The translations under genes and the position numbers were made by a program. Below, one piece after another: positions 1-9,796 of a stretch of DNA of 64,000 nucleotides. This DNA comes from Tomocerus qinae (lineage: Eukaryota > Arthropoda > Collembola > Entomobryomorpha > Tomoceridae). Under the pieces are notes generated by a model. That model was not told the DNA's origin, did no database searches, and was given only the letters and a program-made list of their open reading frames with translations. The stretch covers positions 19,964,001 to 20,028,000 of the forward strand of contig CM034548.1 of NCBI GenBank assembly GCA_020055645.1. Reading direction: 5' to 3'. Position 1 is the stretch's first letter. Every line of letters starts with the position of its first letter.

Positions 1-427
1 TTTCATTTTTCAATTTTCAAAGTGGTATGACTGTTACTCTGTTCTTGTTTGTGGTCATACAAAATATTTTTATCTCAAAATAAGCATTTAAAATTAAGAT
101 TTTTTCAAAAACAAATTAGTTAGTTATATAATTATTTTTATTCTATAATTTTGAAAAGCTAACGACGTCAATAATCCCCAACTTTCTCCTTCGCCATATA
201 ATTATACTTATCTGCTGTACTTGTGCCATAAAACTAGAAAGCATTAACAGTGGCCTCTTGAGTTAGGTACAATCGCCTAGCCGCCTACATGTTGGCGTGG
301 CTTAGGTGATTTGTTAAACTCTATTTAAAAAAATTAGAATATTGATCACAAACGGTAAGAAAGCGGTAAAATTGTAATTATATTAATTAAAAGATAAAAA
401 TTATTTATTTTATTTATTTATTTTTAG
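1..427 (+). other. Intron of the PPTC7 gene (partial)
   Basis: AT-rich sequence ending in a T-rich tract and an AG at 426-427 that serves as acceptor for the first visible PPTC7 exon. It has no coding stretch resembling the preceding PTC7 exon, so that exon is upstream of the window. Confidence 0.75.
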
Positions 428-2466
428 GCGTAGCCGATGGTGTCGGTGGTTGGAGAAACTACGGTCTTGATCCTGGCGAATTTTCATTTTCATTAATGAA
501 AGCATGTGAACGTCTTGTAGAAGCCGGCTGGTTTTCTCCATCCAAACCAGGACGTTTACTTGCTACTGGATTCAATCGCATTCAAAAAAAGAACCATGTA
601 CAAGGTAAGTTCCATGCAGGTTTCTTAACATCTAAGATTTCAATACGAATATTTTGGATTTCCTTTCTCATATTTGCTGAATATGTAAAGAATTCATTAC
701 TAGCCAAAATCAGTCCGTCTCTTTAGCAGCTGTATATCAAAATCAAAAGACACTTCAAATTTTTTCTATCGTACATATAGCTAATAAATGCCTCCCATTT
801 TTCGTAAATGTGTAGTTAGATAGACCTTCAAACATTTCATTTTCACATCTACTATTGCTAAGGGAATAAAATAAATAAAACTCTTTAATAGGTAAAATAA
901 ATTAACAAATGTTTTTATTTTGTTTTGTAGGTAGTAGTACAGCCTGTGTTTTGGTATTGAGTCGACAAGATGCTATTTTATACTGTGCCAATATTGGAGA
1001 CTCTGGGTTTATGGTTGTGAGACAAGGTAAAGTCTTATATCGCTCTGAAGAGCAAACCCATTGCTTTAATACTCCGTTCCAGTTGTCATGCCCTCCACCG
1101 GGTGAAAAAGTTCTCTGTGATAGGTGATTTAGAATTTTATGCTTGACATAATAAAATATTTCTTACTAATTGTAATAGCATTATCTCTTTCTAACTGTAC
1201 TCTAATTTTGATAAATATTTATTGAAATAGCCCTGACGCAGCAGATATTTCACAGTTGCCCGTGGAAGATGGAGACGTGATATTGCTGGCGACTGATGGA
1301 GTGTTTGATAATCTTCCAGACCACGTCCTAGTCTCTGAACTCGCTAAAGTATGTCAACTTGTCAACGCACATTCAAATCAATTCAATCTCTGTATTATAA
1401 TCGTAGACTTGATAAATTTACGTGTCTATATTTCTATCTATATAAGTACGGTTGGTAGGGTGTTCCCAAAAGGAAAATGCGCATGTTCATATTTTACATA
1501 AAAATAAACTACACTCTGTGTTAGTATTATTAGCATAACTTGGAAATCAACCATAATGTTGAACGCGTATAGTAAATCTTTCGAAATTCAATAGCCAATA
1601 CGCATGACTGTTGCCTACCTTTCGAAATTGAGTCATGTATGCTGTGGGCTACTAGTACTTTAAATAGATGATATAATGAAACTTTTCACAAACCACTCTT
1701 CTTATACCGTGGTAGTTAATTTCTGTCAGTATACCAATGTGCTATATAAATGACTTGGTGTAATTTAATTATGATTAAAAAAATATCATCGAACCGAAAG
1801 AACAGTTATAAATTGTCTTTGAGTTCTTTGGGGAAAATTATTAAACTATAAAACGAACGCCTCATGCTAGTCTTAAAATGTATTTCAGAAAATTAAACAT
1901 CTTGTTGAAACATTAATGAAATATCTTGATAATGATTTGGAGATAATTTAGACCTTCAAAATTATTTTTTTGTTTTTAGGTGGAAGGAGAAAAGGATCCT
2001 ATTAGACTTCAAAGTGCTGCTAACGCAATTGCACTTATGGCACGGACACTCGCCTTTGACTCGAAGTATATGTCGCCCTTTGCAAAAAGTGCTCAATTAA
2101 ATGGAATAAACGCCATTGGTACGTTTTATCTGTAACTTGATCATAAAGAGAGCAATACATACGATATTTAGGTTAAAAATATATCGCGGATATCTAAAAA
2201 CGATATTACCTTTGGATTTTTGTCGTACTTCGTAAAATGTTAATTGCTTACCTACGGTTGAAACATGTAGATTTTACTTTAGCCTGATAACTTTAGCCTG
2301 ACTTTGGACCTGATACCTTATTGAAAATATGTATTGCTGTTTTTGTCTTTGTATTTTTTAAAACATTTATTGCTAACAATTAACGATTTCTTTTAATGTT
2401 TTAGGAGGAAAACCAGATGACATAACCGTTCTTCTTGCCACTGTAGCAATGGGAAAAAGCATTTAA
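428..2466 (+). CDS. PPTC7: PPTC7-type PP2C protein phosphatase (last five coding exons, 5' incomplete)
   Basis: Metal-dependent PP2C-family Ser/Thr phosphatase of the PTC7 branch, known in other animals as a mitochondrial phosphatase acting on coenzyme Q biosynthesis and mitophagy receptors. The visible coding exons are 428-604, 931-1123, 1231-1348, 1980-2118 and 2405-2466, all with AG acceptors and GT donors; the junctions keep one frame (phases 1, 1, 2, 0, 1). They encode about 228 residues plus a TAA stop. Motifs in order: GVADGVGGW (metal-binding Asp), [31 protein letters not shown], then the tail [12 protein letters not shown] with the last metal-binding Asp. Human PPTC7 is about 304 residues, so roughly the first 75, including any mitochondrial targeting sequence, lie upstream of the window. 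The first exon begins with the last two bases of a Gly codon. No frameshift or missing catalytic residue was seen, so it looks functional. Identification is confident at family level. Confidence 0.93.
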
Positions 2467-3280
2467 CTACAGATTATTTTAAGAAGTGGCGAAACTTCTT
2501 TGAAACTCACTTAGTGATTCTCACAATCAACGTTTCGGCGTTAGTCGTCGTGCAACCCCATCATAGTTTATTTTCGTAGATGTTCATTTACTTAATTGTG
2601 CTCATTCAATTGTAGTCGCTGAATGTTTTGTGAAGGCTTACTATCGATTAGACTGAATTGTGAAGCCTTTATTACAAGCATTGATATCAATTAAAATCAT
2701 ATTGGAGGCAATTTACGACTGAATGATTAGATTGTACGTCCTTATGTTTTTGTAAAATGCCGAGTAATAATGGTGTCGTTTTATTTTATCGTAAAATGAG
2801 CATCGGGTAGTGAATAGAGTAGAACTGTAGGAATTTACCTCGATAACGCATGAAGAAATTATTTTATGACCTTATCTTAAGATTAATTGAAAGAAGCCAT
2901 ATTAGTAACGTAATTTCTACGCGATAACGACATAAGCCCACTGTGTCCCCTTACAACAGTAATTGCATTATTTTTTCAAGACATCTATTACTGTACGCTT
3001 TCAATTTTTTTCTGCTAGAACAAAAGGAAATAATTCAAATGAATTTTCTTCCTGCTAATTTATGATTGTACAATCAGTAATAGTTTTTTGTCAATGAACA
3101 ATTCGTTACTTTTCTAAACTATTACGATATGACATGCAATTCCGTTTATTTAAATCTTTATTTAACTATTAAATTTAAATTTTATTTATATTTAAAGCTT
3201 ACAAGATATACTAGTTTTTCCAAATGAATCTAAAAATTATTCTATAGATGTATGATTTGCAATTTGCATATAAAAATAAA
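2467..3280 (+). other. Probable 3' UTR of PPTC7 with polyadenylation signal
   Basis: AT-rich sequence after the PPTC7 stop codon without repeats. The first well-placed AATAAA hexamer is at 3275-3280. Further AATAAA copies follow near 3339 and 3414, the nearer one ahead of a T/G-rich stretch (about 3370-3395), so alternative 3' ends are possible. The actual cleavage site cannot be read from the sequence. Confidence 0.5.
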
Positions 3281-3479
3281 ATTCCTCAGGCATGTCGTCA
3301 GTTGTATAAGAGCATTAAGAACACGCAACGGTAATCTGAATAAATATTGTTTACAGCATTTTTATGTACAACGTTTCTCTCTTGTTTTGTATCCTACTCT
3401 GAATTTGTGCCGTAAATAAATATGTCATTTTAAATGTATGTTAATTATGATTTAATCGGAATTGGAGTCGACTAATGAC

Positions 3480-4080
3480 AGAAATAGACCAAATTGGCAT
3501 GTTTGTTAATCCTATGAAATGCCAATATCTAGAGATTTCGACTTTTCGACCACTCTATTTTTCCGAGGAGCATCAGCCGAAATATTTGTGACTACATATG
3601 GTAATGGTAAATTACAATATAGATTCTTGTCAACGGGTATCAGTAAACGAAAGCTCCAATGGATATAGAGCTCCAATGATAGGAAGAACTTAGGGTTGGG
3701 ATTGGGGAGTTCAAACAAATATACTATAGTAACCAAATATACTATATACTATACACTCAATTTTGAAAAGTAGACATCCAGCATAATCATGCATATTGGA
3801 TACAGTACTGCTGCTGAATTTCAAAATGATTAGGTATCCACATTTGGTTTAATATTGAATGAGGCCAATGTTATCCCATAGTCCATATTGTCAGTTGGAT
3901 CTACGTTGAATTAGTCAACGCAGATTCAGCTAAACATTCTATTGTTTGATGAAACTTCCCTTTTTGTAACAACTCCAATAAATCTGTCAACGGAAATATA
4001 ATAGCGAAGAAGTTTATCCAAGGTAAAACCACATGACCCTTGACCTCTGACCAACATTGGCCAGTTTAGAAGTGTCACAG
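3480..4080. other. Intergenic sequence, no gene recognised
   Basis: Between the PPTC7 3' end and the first clear mobile element I see no coding exon, RNA gene or terminal repeat. Short ORFs here are AT-rich and lack recognisable motifs or flanking splice signals. Confidence 0.5.
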
Positions 4081-4194
4081 AACCTGCCAGTTGTCGAAGA
4101 GCTATTGCAAAATTTTGTACGATGAAAAGAAAGAAAGTTATGATAATTTTTAGTTTTTACCCACTTCCCCTGACACGTTTTGCTATCTAACGAG

Positions 4195-4975
4195 GATTGT
4201 AGGTCGATTTGGCAAAAGACATTTTGGCAAAACAGTTTTTTTTTCTTTGGGGATAACTTGGCAAAAGGGCTGTGGATAGAATGGCAAATCGATAAGAATA
4301 GTTTGGCAAAACGTGTTAATAATGTGCGGGTTGAATTTTTATTCATCATTGTCGCACTTTTTTATTACGTCTTACTTAGGCAATCAGGTTCATTATTTAT
4401 TACACAGCCAATTCTTAATTTATTACGTTAGTTAAAGTTAAAAAGATGCATTATGCACGCAGTCAAGTACATTATTTATGTAATTAAGGGTCGTAACAAA
4501 TGTTATTTCAAATTCATTGCTGCAATTTTTATGAATTTTTGGAAGCAAAAACGTTCAATTAATCAGGCTGTGCACAAATCTCTTTGAGTGCAATACCATT
4601 ACTTCTTTTTTTCCTTGTACTTTTTAAGATATAGGAGTATCCGTTGCGGGCTAACTTATTGGTTATTTTTTTAAGTGTTTGGGACACGAATTTTAATGTG
4701 GACTCAGCCATTCCTAAGAAGAAACTGTCAGCTCCGCTCAAAAGGATGTAAGAGCATGCATGCATGCAAAAAGAGAATGGAAGGTCAGCGTCCCTTAAAG
4801 TACCGTCAATATCCACTCAATACTACTGGTATAGTTTTTGCCAGATTGTGCGTTTGCACATTTTGCCAAACTCTCCGACATGGCAAAAAGGCGATTTGCC
4901 AAATTATCCCGAGGGGTCAAAATCGTGGCAAAAAAGCTTTTGCCAAAATGTCTTTTGCCAAATCGACCTACCACC
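4195..4975. mobile_element. Non-autonomous TIR element with TTTGGCAAAA subterminal repeats (hAT-like)
   Basis: Perfect 34-bp inverted repeats lie at 4199-4232 and 4938-4971, beginning GTAGGTCGATTTGGCAAAAG. The words TTGGCAAAA on the left and TTTTGCCAA on the right recur many times inside both ends, as in hAT-type subterminal repeats. The 8-bp flanks CTAACGAG (4187-4194) and CTAACAAG (4976-4983) differ by one base and fit a target-site duplication. An inverted copy of the host repeat at 9646-9796 carries an uninterrupted version of the junction, which supports insertion. No transposase is visible in 781 bp, so it would depend on a partner in trans. Confidence 0.8.
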
Positions 4976-5115
4976 CTAACAAGATATTACACGACTTAGA
5001 ATGACTAGAATATCTAAGCATCGACTTACGACTTTTGGTTCTCTAACCAGGGAGCAACTGTTACCTATTTCAAGGACGTATTAATAGGTTTTACTACGGG
5101 CTGCAGCCCCCCACC
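4976..5115 (+). repeat. Interspersed repeat R1, + orientation (interrupted by the 4195-4975 element)
   Basis: The sequence from the ATATTACACGACTTAGAATG words through GGTTCTCTAACCAGGG to ACTACGGGCTGCAGCCCCCC is shared, in reverse orientation, with 9646-9796. The first bases of the unit lie left of the inserted element (about 4180-4194). The two copies face each other across 4.6 kb. Confidence 0.7.
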
Positions 5116-6294
5116 CCGAAATCCAAGAAGAAGGGAATTTTTTTCTCAAAATAGCAAAAAAATTTTGCCATATTTGACTCATTTCCGTCAAAAAATGCCA
5201 AAAATTTTCTCGGTCCGATCGAATATATATTAAAATATATCTGGTGGAAATCTTAGCCCCCCGCCGAAACTCAGTTCTGTAAACGTGCTTAACTTATTTT
5301 GTGGTGACTTGAATCTTTTTGTTACTGCACGACTTTGTACGATGAATATAGTCGAAGTTACAATCCATTTTCAGTAGTCTTCAGTTGTTGAACCCCTTCC
5401 CCTGTTGGGGGTGGGGGCGACTTTGCCAATTTTCAAAAACGGTCTTCCTGTTTATACTTCAAAATTGTAGCCTGAAAAATTGAACAGTGTAGCTCAAACC
5501 GTTCCAAAGTTATAGTGTACAGGGTTTTCTAGATAAACAGACAGACAGAAAGAGCAACCCTATAAAAAGGAACTCCTTTCAATAAACCATTATAAAACGG
5601 ATGGAGTTTTTTTCAAACAAACCAAACAACAGTCAACAGTGGAGTTTATTTGTATGAATAGCATTATGTAATTGGACTAAAAGGCTTCATCTTAAGGGTG
5701 GGGCGGCCCACCCTACAAACCAAAACAAATTTATCATAATCTAACATAATCTAAGGTCTGCCCCTAGGAAAAGTCTCCATCCGTATATAGACTTACCGTA
5801 ATGGACCTTTGACTTGATCGCTATCTACCACTGATTAAGTTTTCGAATGAGCTATGTTACACCACTTTCTACGATGAATAGAAGTCAAGTTACAGAAATT
5901 TGTACTTTTCATCCCTATTTTCCTCAGTCATCCCCAGGGTGTATGTAATTATAACTATTACTATAATAGTACTGAACCTTTCCCATTTCTAAATAAGCTA
6001 ATGAACGACTTTCTACAATGAACAAAACTAAAACAGTTGCACTTCCCATAATGTTTAACCCACTTCCCCTGTCAGGAGATGTATGCAACATGTACAGTAG
6101 TTCTTGAACCTCTTTTGCTATCAAATAAGTTGCTGTATGACTTTTCATTACGATGAATGAAGTTGCAGTTATATCGGTTTTTAATTTTTAAACCGTTCCT
6201 CCAATCAGGGGCTGTGACCTATGTTACCCATAAACGAATCTAGTGTTCCCTTGAAAATTTGAATTTTCAAAGTTCACACATGTTAGGAGTATGG

Positions 6295-6340
6295 AAACTT
6301 TCCGCACGCGTACTATTCATAGTACGCGTGCGGAAAGTTT
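6295..6340. repeat. Perfect palindrome, 22-bp arms with TC spacer
   Basis: The arms 6295-6316 and 6319-6340 are exact reverse complements around the dinucleotide TC. The arm contains CCGCACGCGTAC, GC-rich against an AT-rich background. It could fold as a cruciform or RNA hairpin; no function is implied. Confidence 0.9.
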
Positions 6341-6727
6341 ATAATGTACTTGAGAAGCATAGATTAACAATGGAGGGCATTGGGGGATCACGTCTAAATA
6401 TCCAGGCTGAATTTAGGCAGCGGTACTTTGTTGCCACTGTCCCCGCTGTCGCCACCGTTGCCGCTAGGGGGTAAGGGGCGTCAGCGGCAACAGCATAAAA
6501 GCGGAAACAGTGGCAACAGTGGCGACACACAAAAACCACAGGTGGCAACAGCGGCGACACGCAAAATCCACTAGCGGCAACAGCGGCGACACAGCTAAAA
6601 CCACTAGCGGCAACAGCGGCGACACAGCTAAAACCACTAGCGGCAACAGAGACACATTAATCTGATTTCCTCTGTTGCCGCTAAACCTAATATAAGCCAG
6701 GTCACTGCTGCTCTATATTAATGTGTG

Positions 6728-7880
6728 GGCTGAATTTAGGCACCGGGATTTCGTTGCATCAATTGCCCCCGTTGCCCCATGCTTAGTCACTTTACCTATT
6801 ACTTTAATATGTTGCCTCCCGTCACTATTTTTGCTTCTTTTTTGGGCTGAATTTAGACAGCGGTACCTCGTTACCGCTGTTACCGACGTTACCGTTGTTA
6901 CCGCCAATCGCCAGCGGTAACACATCAGTAGCGGTAACAGCGGGAACAGCGGTAACATCGGTAACAGCGGTAACATCGGTAACAGCGGTAACAGCGGTAA
7001 CATCGGTAACAGCGGTAACAAGGTACAAGCACCACCGGTAACATCGGTAACACAACTACGGTAACATAGTTATTTCGGAATTAGATCCATCTCGCTGCGT
7101 TGCTCTTAGAGCATTATTATCAAAATAGCAGTGCAGTGCCTTACATTAGCCTTGGCGGTAACATCGGTTGGGTTTGCTGCAAACGGGACGCAGTAAGAAA
7201 TTCTAAGTTTTTTTCCCAATGCAAAATCGTACCCAAATTTTTCTAAGTATTTTCAAAACTAGTCACTATTTGCCTCTTTTTTGACCTAACCTAGTAAAAT
7301 TGAAACAACCAAACATTTATTATATTCATTTTTATTAGGTTAGGTTAGAAAAAAGGCAAAAATAGTGACGGGTGGCTTAAAAACTGATTATACACTGAAG
7401 AGTAAATTCGTCATTCTTACATTGGGAAAAGAACTTAAAAAAGGGTACGATTTTGCATTGGGAAAAAAACTTAGAATTGCCTACTGCGTCCCGTTTGCAG
7501 CAACCCAACCGGTAACATCGGTAACGAAAATGCATTCAGTCGTTACCGGTGTTACCGGTGGTGCTTGTACTTTGTTACCGCTGTTACCGCTACTGATGTG
7601 TTACCGCTGGCGATTGGCGGTAACAACGGTAACGTCGGTAACAGCGGTAACGAGGTACCGCTGTCTAAATTCAGCCTCATTTTTGACCTAACCTAATAAA
7701 AAATAAACTGTGACATAAACATGTAACAAAAATGTAACATGTTTACTTTTAATTAGGTTAGGTCAAATAAGATGCAAAAATAGTGACGGGAGGCAAACGG
7801 AAAAGACGATAGGTTAATTGCCTTAACTTGGGGCAACGGGGGCAATTGAAGCAACGAGATCCGGCAGCCTAAATTCAGCC
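6728..7880. mobile_element. Middle palindromic TIR element B, inserted in element A
   Basis: It has the same GGCTGAATTTAGGC terminus on both sides, with inner arms sharing CAATTGCCCCCGTTGCCCCA, and flanks AATGTGTG (6720-6727) and AATGTGTC (7881-7888), a 7-of-8 match to an 8-bp target duplication. The arms show about five mismatches in 52 bp. Its loop region contains GTCACTATTTTTGC and a GACCTAACCTAA / TTAGGTTAGGTC pair, words also found in element C. No coding sequence. Confidence 0.85.
6845..7676. mobile_element. Inner palindromic TIR element C, inserted in element B
   Basis: The ends are GGCTGAATTTAGACAGCGGT; the first roughly 99 bp of the two arms look identical, so this is the least diverged copy. 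The arms consist of CGGTAACAG / CGGTAACAT minisatellite words, followed inward by further paired blocks: a GGTTGGGTTTGCTGC block, a CGTACCC block with its mirror, and a TTAGGTTAGG loop near 7280-7350. The flanks TCTTTTTTG (6836-6844) and TCATTTTTG (7677-7685) match in 8 of 9 positions. A segment of about 100 bases near 7065-7155 is present only in the left half. No open coding frame of interest. Confidence 0.85.
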
Positions 7881-8321
7881 AATGTGTCTCTGTTGCTGCT
7901 GGTCAGTGCTGCCGATAGTGGTTTTAGCTGTGTCGCCGCTGTTGCCGCTAGTGGATTTTGCGTGTCGCCGCTTTTGCCGCTAGTGGATTTTGCGTGTCGC
8001 CGCTAGTGGTTGTACCGTGTCGCCACTGTTGCCACTGTCTCCGCTATTATGTTGTTGCCGCTAACCCCCCAAACCTCCCAGCGGCAACAGTGGCGACAGC
8101 GGGGACAGTGGCAACAAAGTACCACTGCCTAAATTCAGCCAATATCCAAGATAGTTGTGCTGTGGGACTTAGACATTTGCGGCCCGTTTGCTCCAATCTC
8201 ACCGTCTAACTTTATCCCCCTCTGAATACTTTCCATTGAAGAATGGGCTCAGCTTCTCTATTTAAGATTTAAAACATTTTTAACCTCCTATTAGCTTAAA
8301 ACCATTTGCGAATTGTAAAAA

Positions 8322-8472
8322 TATGTTGATACTTCCAGCAACCTCGCGGAGAAAATTTTGAAAAAAGTGACCACGTGATACATGTATTAAGAGCCAAGTG
8401 GATGGAGTCCTCCATCCACTTGGCTCTTAATACATGTATCACGTGGTCACTGCGGTTGCTGGAAGTATCAAC
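8322..8472. repeat. Long near-perfect palindrome, 41-bp inner arms with TC spacer
   Basis: The inner arms 8367-8407 and 8410-8450 are exact reverse complements separated by TC. An outer pair, 8325-8343 and 8454-8472 (19 bp, containing CTTCCAGCAACC and its mirror), continues the symmetry, with 23 unpaired bases on the left and 3 on the right. Confidence 0.9.
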
Positions 8473-8499
8473 GTAAATAAGATCTCTTCTTATTTACGT
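8471..8499. repeat. 12-bp-arm palindrome with TCTCT loop
   Basis: The arms ACGTAAATAAGA (8471-8482) and its exact reverse complement (8488-8499) flank a 5-base loop. It abuts the right end of the 151-bp palindrome. Confidence 0.8.
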
Positions 8500-8726
8500 G
8501 ATTAATCAACTAAGTTTCAATGTGAATGACCAAATTTTAAATTTTCCCGCCATAGGAGACTACACCTGTGTATAATTTTGATGCGCAGGGGCATGAAGAT
8601 CTTCTGGTTCGAACGTGTTGGGATTTGCCTCATATATTGGCTGGCTGCGTGTAAGGATTGCTACAAATCAACACATAGAATTACAAACATAGAAACGGAA
8701 TTGTGTCTTGCCTTTAATATATAGGA
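8500..8726. other. Short intergenic spacer, nothing recognised
   Basis: No exon, RNA gene or terminal repeat seen between the palindromes and the first TAGTCA-rich copy. A GGTTCGAAC word near 8608 looks like a tRNA T-arm but has no matching A box or acceptor stem. Confidence 0.5.
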
Positions 8727-9153
8727 TTACCTTATACCTCTCAGAATTTCCAAGGACGCTTTATAAAAAATTCTATAATAGCCATTATAGTCACCCAAGT
8801 AGTCAGTATTTTGCTGATCCCTCCAAGATTGTTATTAGTATAGTCATTCTCGAATCATAACTTTTCAAAATAGTCACCCAAATAGTCATCCTTGAATTGG
8901 ATCATCTTTAAAAGTCACCGGAATAGTCATCACTTTATTGGAGCACCCACTATAGTCAACCAAATAGTCATCCTTTAATAGGATCATCTTTTATAGTCAC
9001 CTCTATAGTCATCGTTTTAATGGTTCACCCACTATAGTCACCCTCCGAGATTGTTTAAGTCATCAATAGCCATGACTATAAAAAATTTAGACCCAAAATA
9101 GTCAATTCTCGACAGTCATCGGTGACTATGATGACTACAAATGCGCATCACTG
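8727..9153 (+). repeat. TAGTCA-rich element, copy 1
   Basis: It starts with TTACCTTATACCTCTCAGAA and ends with AAATGC...CACTG, and is a direct repeat of 10331-10762. The interior is dominated by the words ATAGTCACC and ATAGTCATC arranged in diverged units of about 82-85 bp. Its 3' end has the 17-bp sequence ACAAATGCGCATCACTG (9137-9153), whose reverse complement is at 9208-9224. No coding sequence. Confidence 0.75.
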
Positions 9154-9207
9154 CTCTGAACAAGCGCAACGGAAGAATGTGTAGCTTAAAGTAGTGTGAG
9201 TGAGTGT

Positions 9208-9456
9208 CAGTGATGCGCATTTGTTGAAAAATGGTCATTTTTATAGTCATATCCCCATCACCTCCGTACCAAATAGTCATGACAGTAGTCACCACACCCC
9301 CCAGTCGTAGTAAGTAGTCATCCTAATAGTCACCAAGTTGTCTTACTAAATAATAAAAAGTGATGTTATAGTCACCACTCTAAACAGTTCTATAGTAACC
9401 CAATAGTCATTTCTTCTGAGGTTTGTACAAAAATAGTCACCTAATAGTCACGAGCT
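9208..9456 (+). repeat. Further TAGTCA-rich sequence starting with CAGTGATGCGCATTTGT
   Basis: It begins with the reverse complement of the end of copy 1, as though an oppositely oriented relative starts 54 bases later. It continues with ATAGTCAYC words separated by variable spacers. Its right border is unclear. Confidence 0.5.
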
Positions 9457-9620
9457 ATAGTTTACAGATACCAATAGTCACCCAATAGTCATCAGCCTTA
9501 GTTTGCAGATACCAATAGTCACCCAATAGTCATCAGCCTAAGTTTGCAGATACCAATAGTAACCCAATAGTCATCAGCCTTAGTTTGCAGATACCAATAG
9601 TCACCCAATAGTCATCATCC
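9457..9620 (+). repeat. Four tandem copies of a 41-bp minisatellite
   Basis: Units at 9457-9497, 9498-9538, 9539-9579 and 9580-9620. Each contains GCAGATACCAATAGTCACCC followed by AATAGTCATCAGCC, and they differ by only a few bases, so the expansion is recent relative to the surrounding TAGTCA words. Confidence 0.9.
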
Positions 9621-9645
9621 TTGGCAGCACAGTGAAAGTTAGTTC

Positions 9646-9796
9646 GGGGGGGGGGGCTTCAGCCCGTAGTAAAGCGCATCCCTTTAATACGTAGGTAAGT
9701 TGAAGTAGGTAACAGTTGCCCCCTGGTTAGAGAACCAAAAGTCGATGCTTAAATATTCTATATTCATTCTAAGGCGTGTAATATCGTTAGATAGCA
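9646..9796 (-). repeat. Interspersed repeat R1, - orientation, uninterrupted
   Basis: Reverse-orientation copy of 4976-5115 plus its left flank. It starts with a run of 11 G (9646-9656), then CTTCAGCCCGTAGTAAAG, and ends with CGTTAGATAGCA. It keeps an intact junction where the + copy is split by the 4195-4975 element, so it acts as an empty-site reference. Confidence 0.75.

Larger units (their letters stand above)
4081..6230 (+). repeat. Old diverged tandem repeat, about 140-bp period, marked by TACGATGAA
   Basis: The core TACGATGAA or a one-base variant recurs at 4118, 5338, 5870, 6014 (TACAATGAA) and 6149. Spacings are 144 and 135 for the last three. The 4118-5338 interval, after subtracting the 781-bp element and its duplicated target, is about 430, three times 144; 5338-5870 is about 3.8 units. 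Most cores are followed about 50 bases later by a C-rich phrase such as CACTTCCCCTGTCAGG or CCCCTTCCCCTGTTGGGG. I read this as a degraded satellite-like array. A GACAGACAG stretch near 5540 is a common arthropod repeat word. No coding function seen. Confidence 0.55.
6405..8140. mobile_element. Outer palindromic TIR element A of a triple nest
   Basis: Both ends carry the TIR GGCTGAATTTAGGCAGCGGT (one mismatch in the first 51 bp) and are flanked by the identical 8-bp duplication AATATCCA (6397-6404 and 8141-8148). The long arms are built from GC-rich repeats of CGGCAACAG and CGGCGACAC words, in units of about 30-36 bp with the spacer ACAGCTAAAACCACTAG, and the right arm is the reverse complement with a different unit number. 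There is no coding content. The interior is occupied by a second element of the same family (6728-7880), which holds a third (6845-7676). Confidence 0.88.

Noticed and set aside
5520-5640. GACAGACAGAAAGAGC stretch as the 3' end of a retroelement.
   Set aside because: The word is common in arthropod repeats, but I found no coding remnant, poly-A tail or target duplication to define an element.
6464-8209. Several open frames rich in L/P/V/T or G/N (for example LLPLLPMLPLLP).
   Set aside because: They are the CGGTAACAG/CGGCAACAG minisatellite arms translated in various frames, not genes.
8600-8625. GGTTCGAAC resembling a tRNA T-arm/B box.
   Set aside because: No A box, anticodon arm or acceptor stem could be paired around it.
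9457-9620. Regular 41-bp repeats considered as a CRISPR array.
   Set aside because: Units are contiguous tandem repeats with no unique spacers, in a eukaryotic transposon tract.
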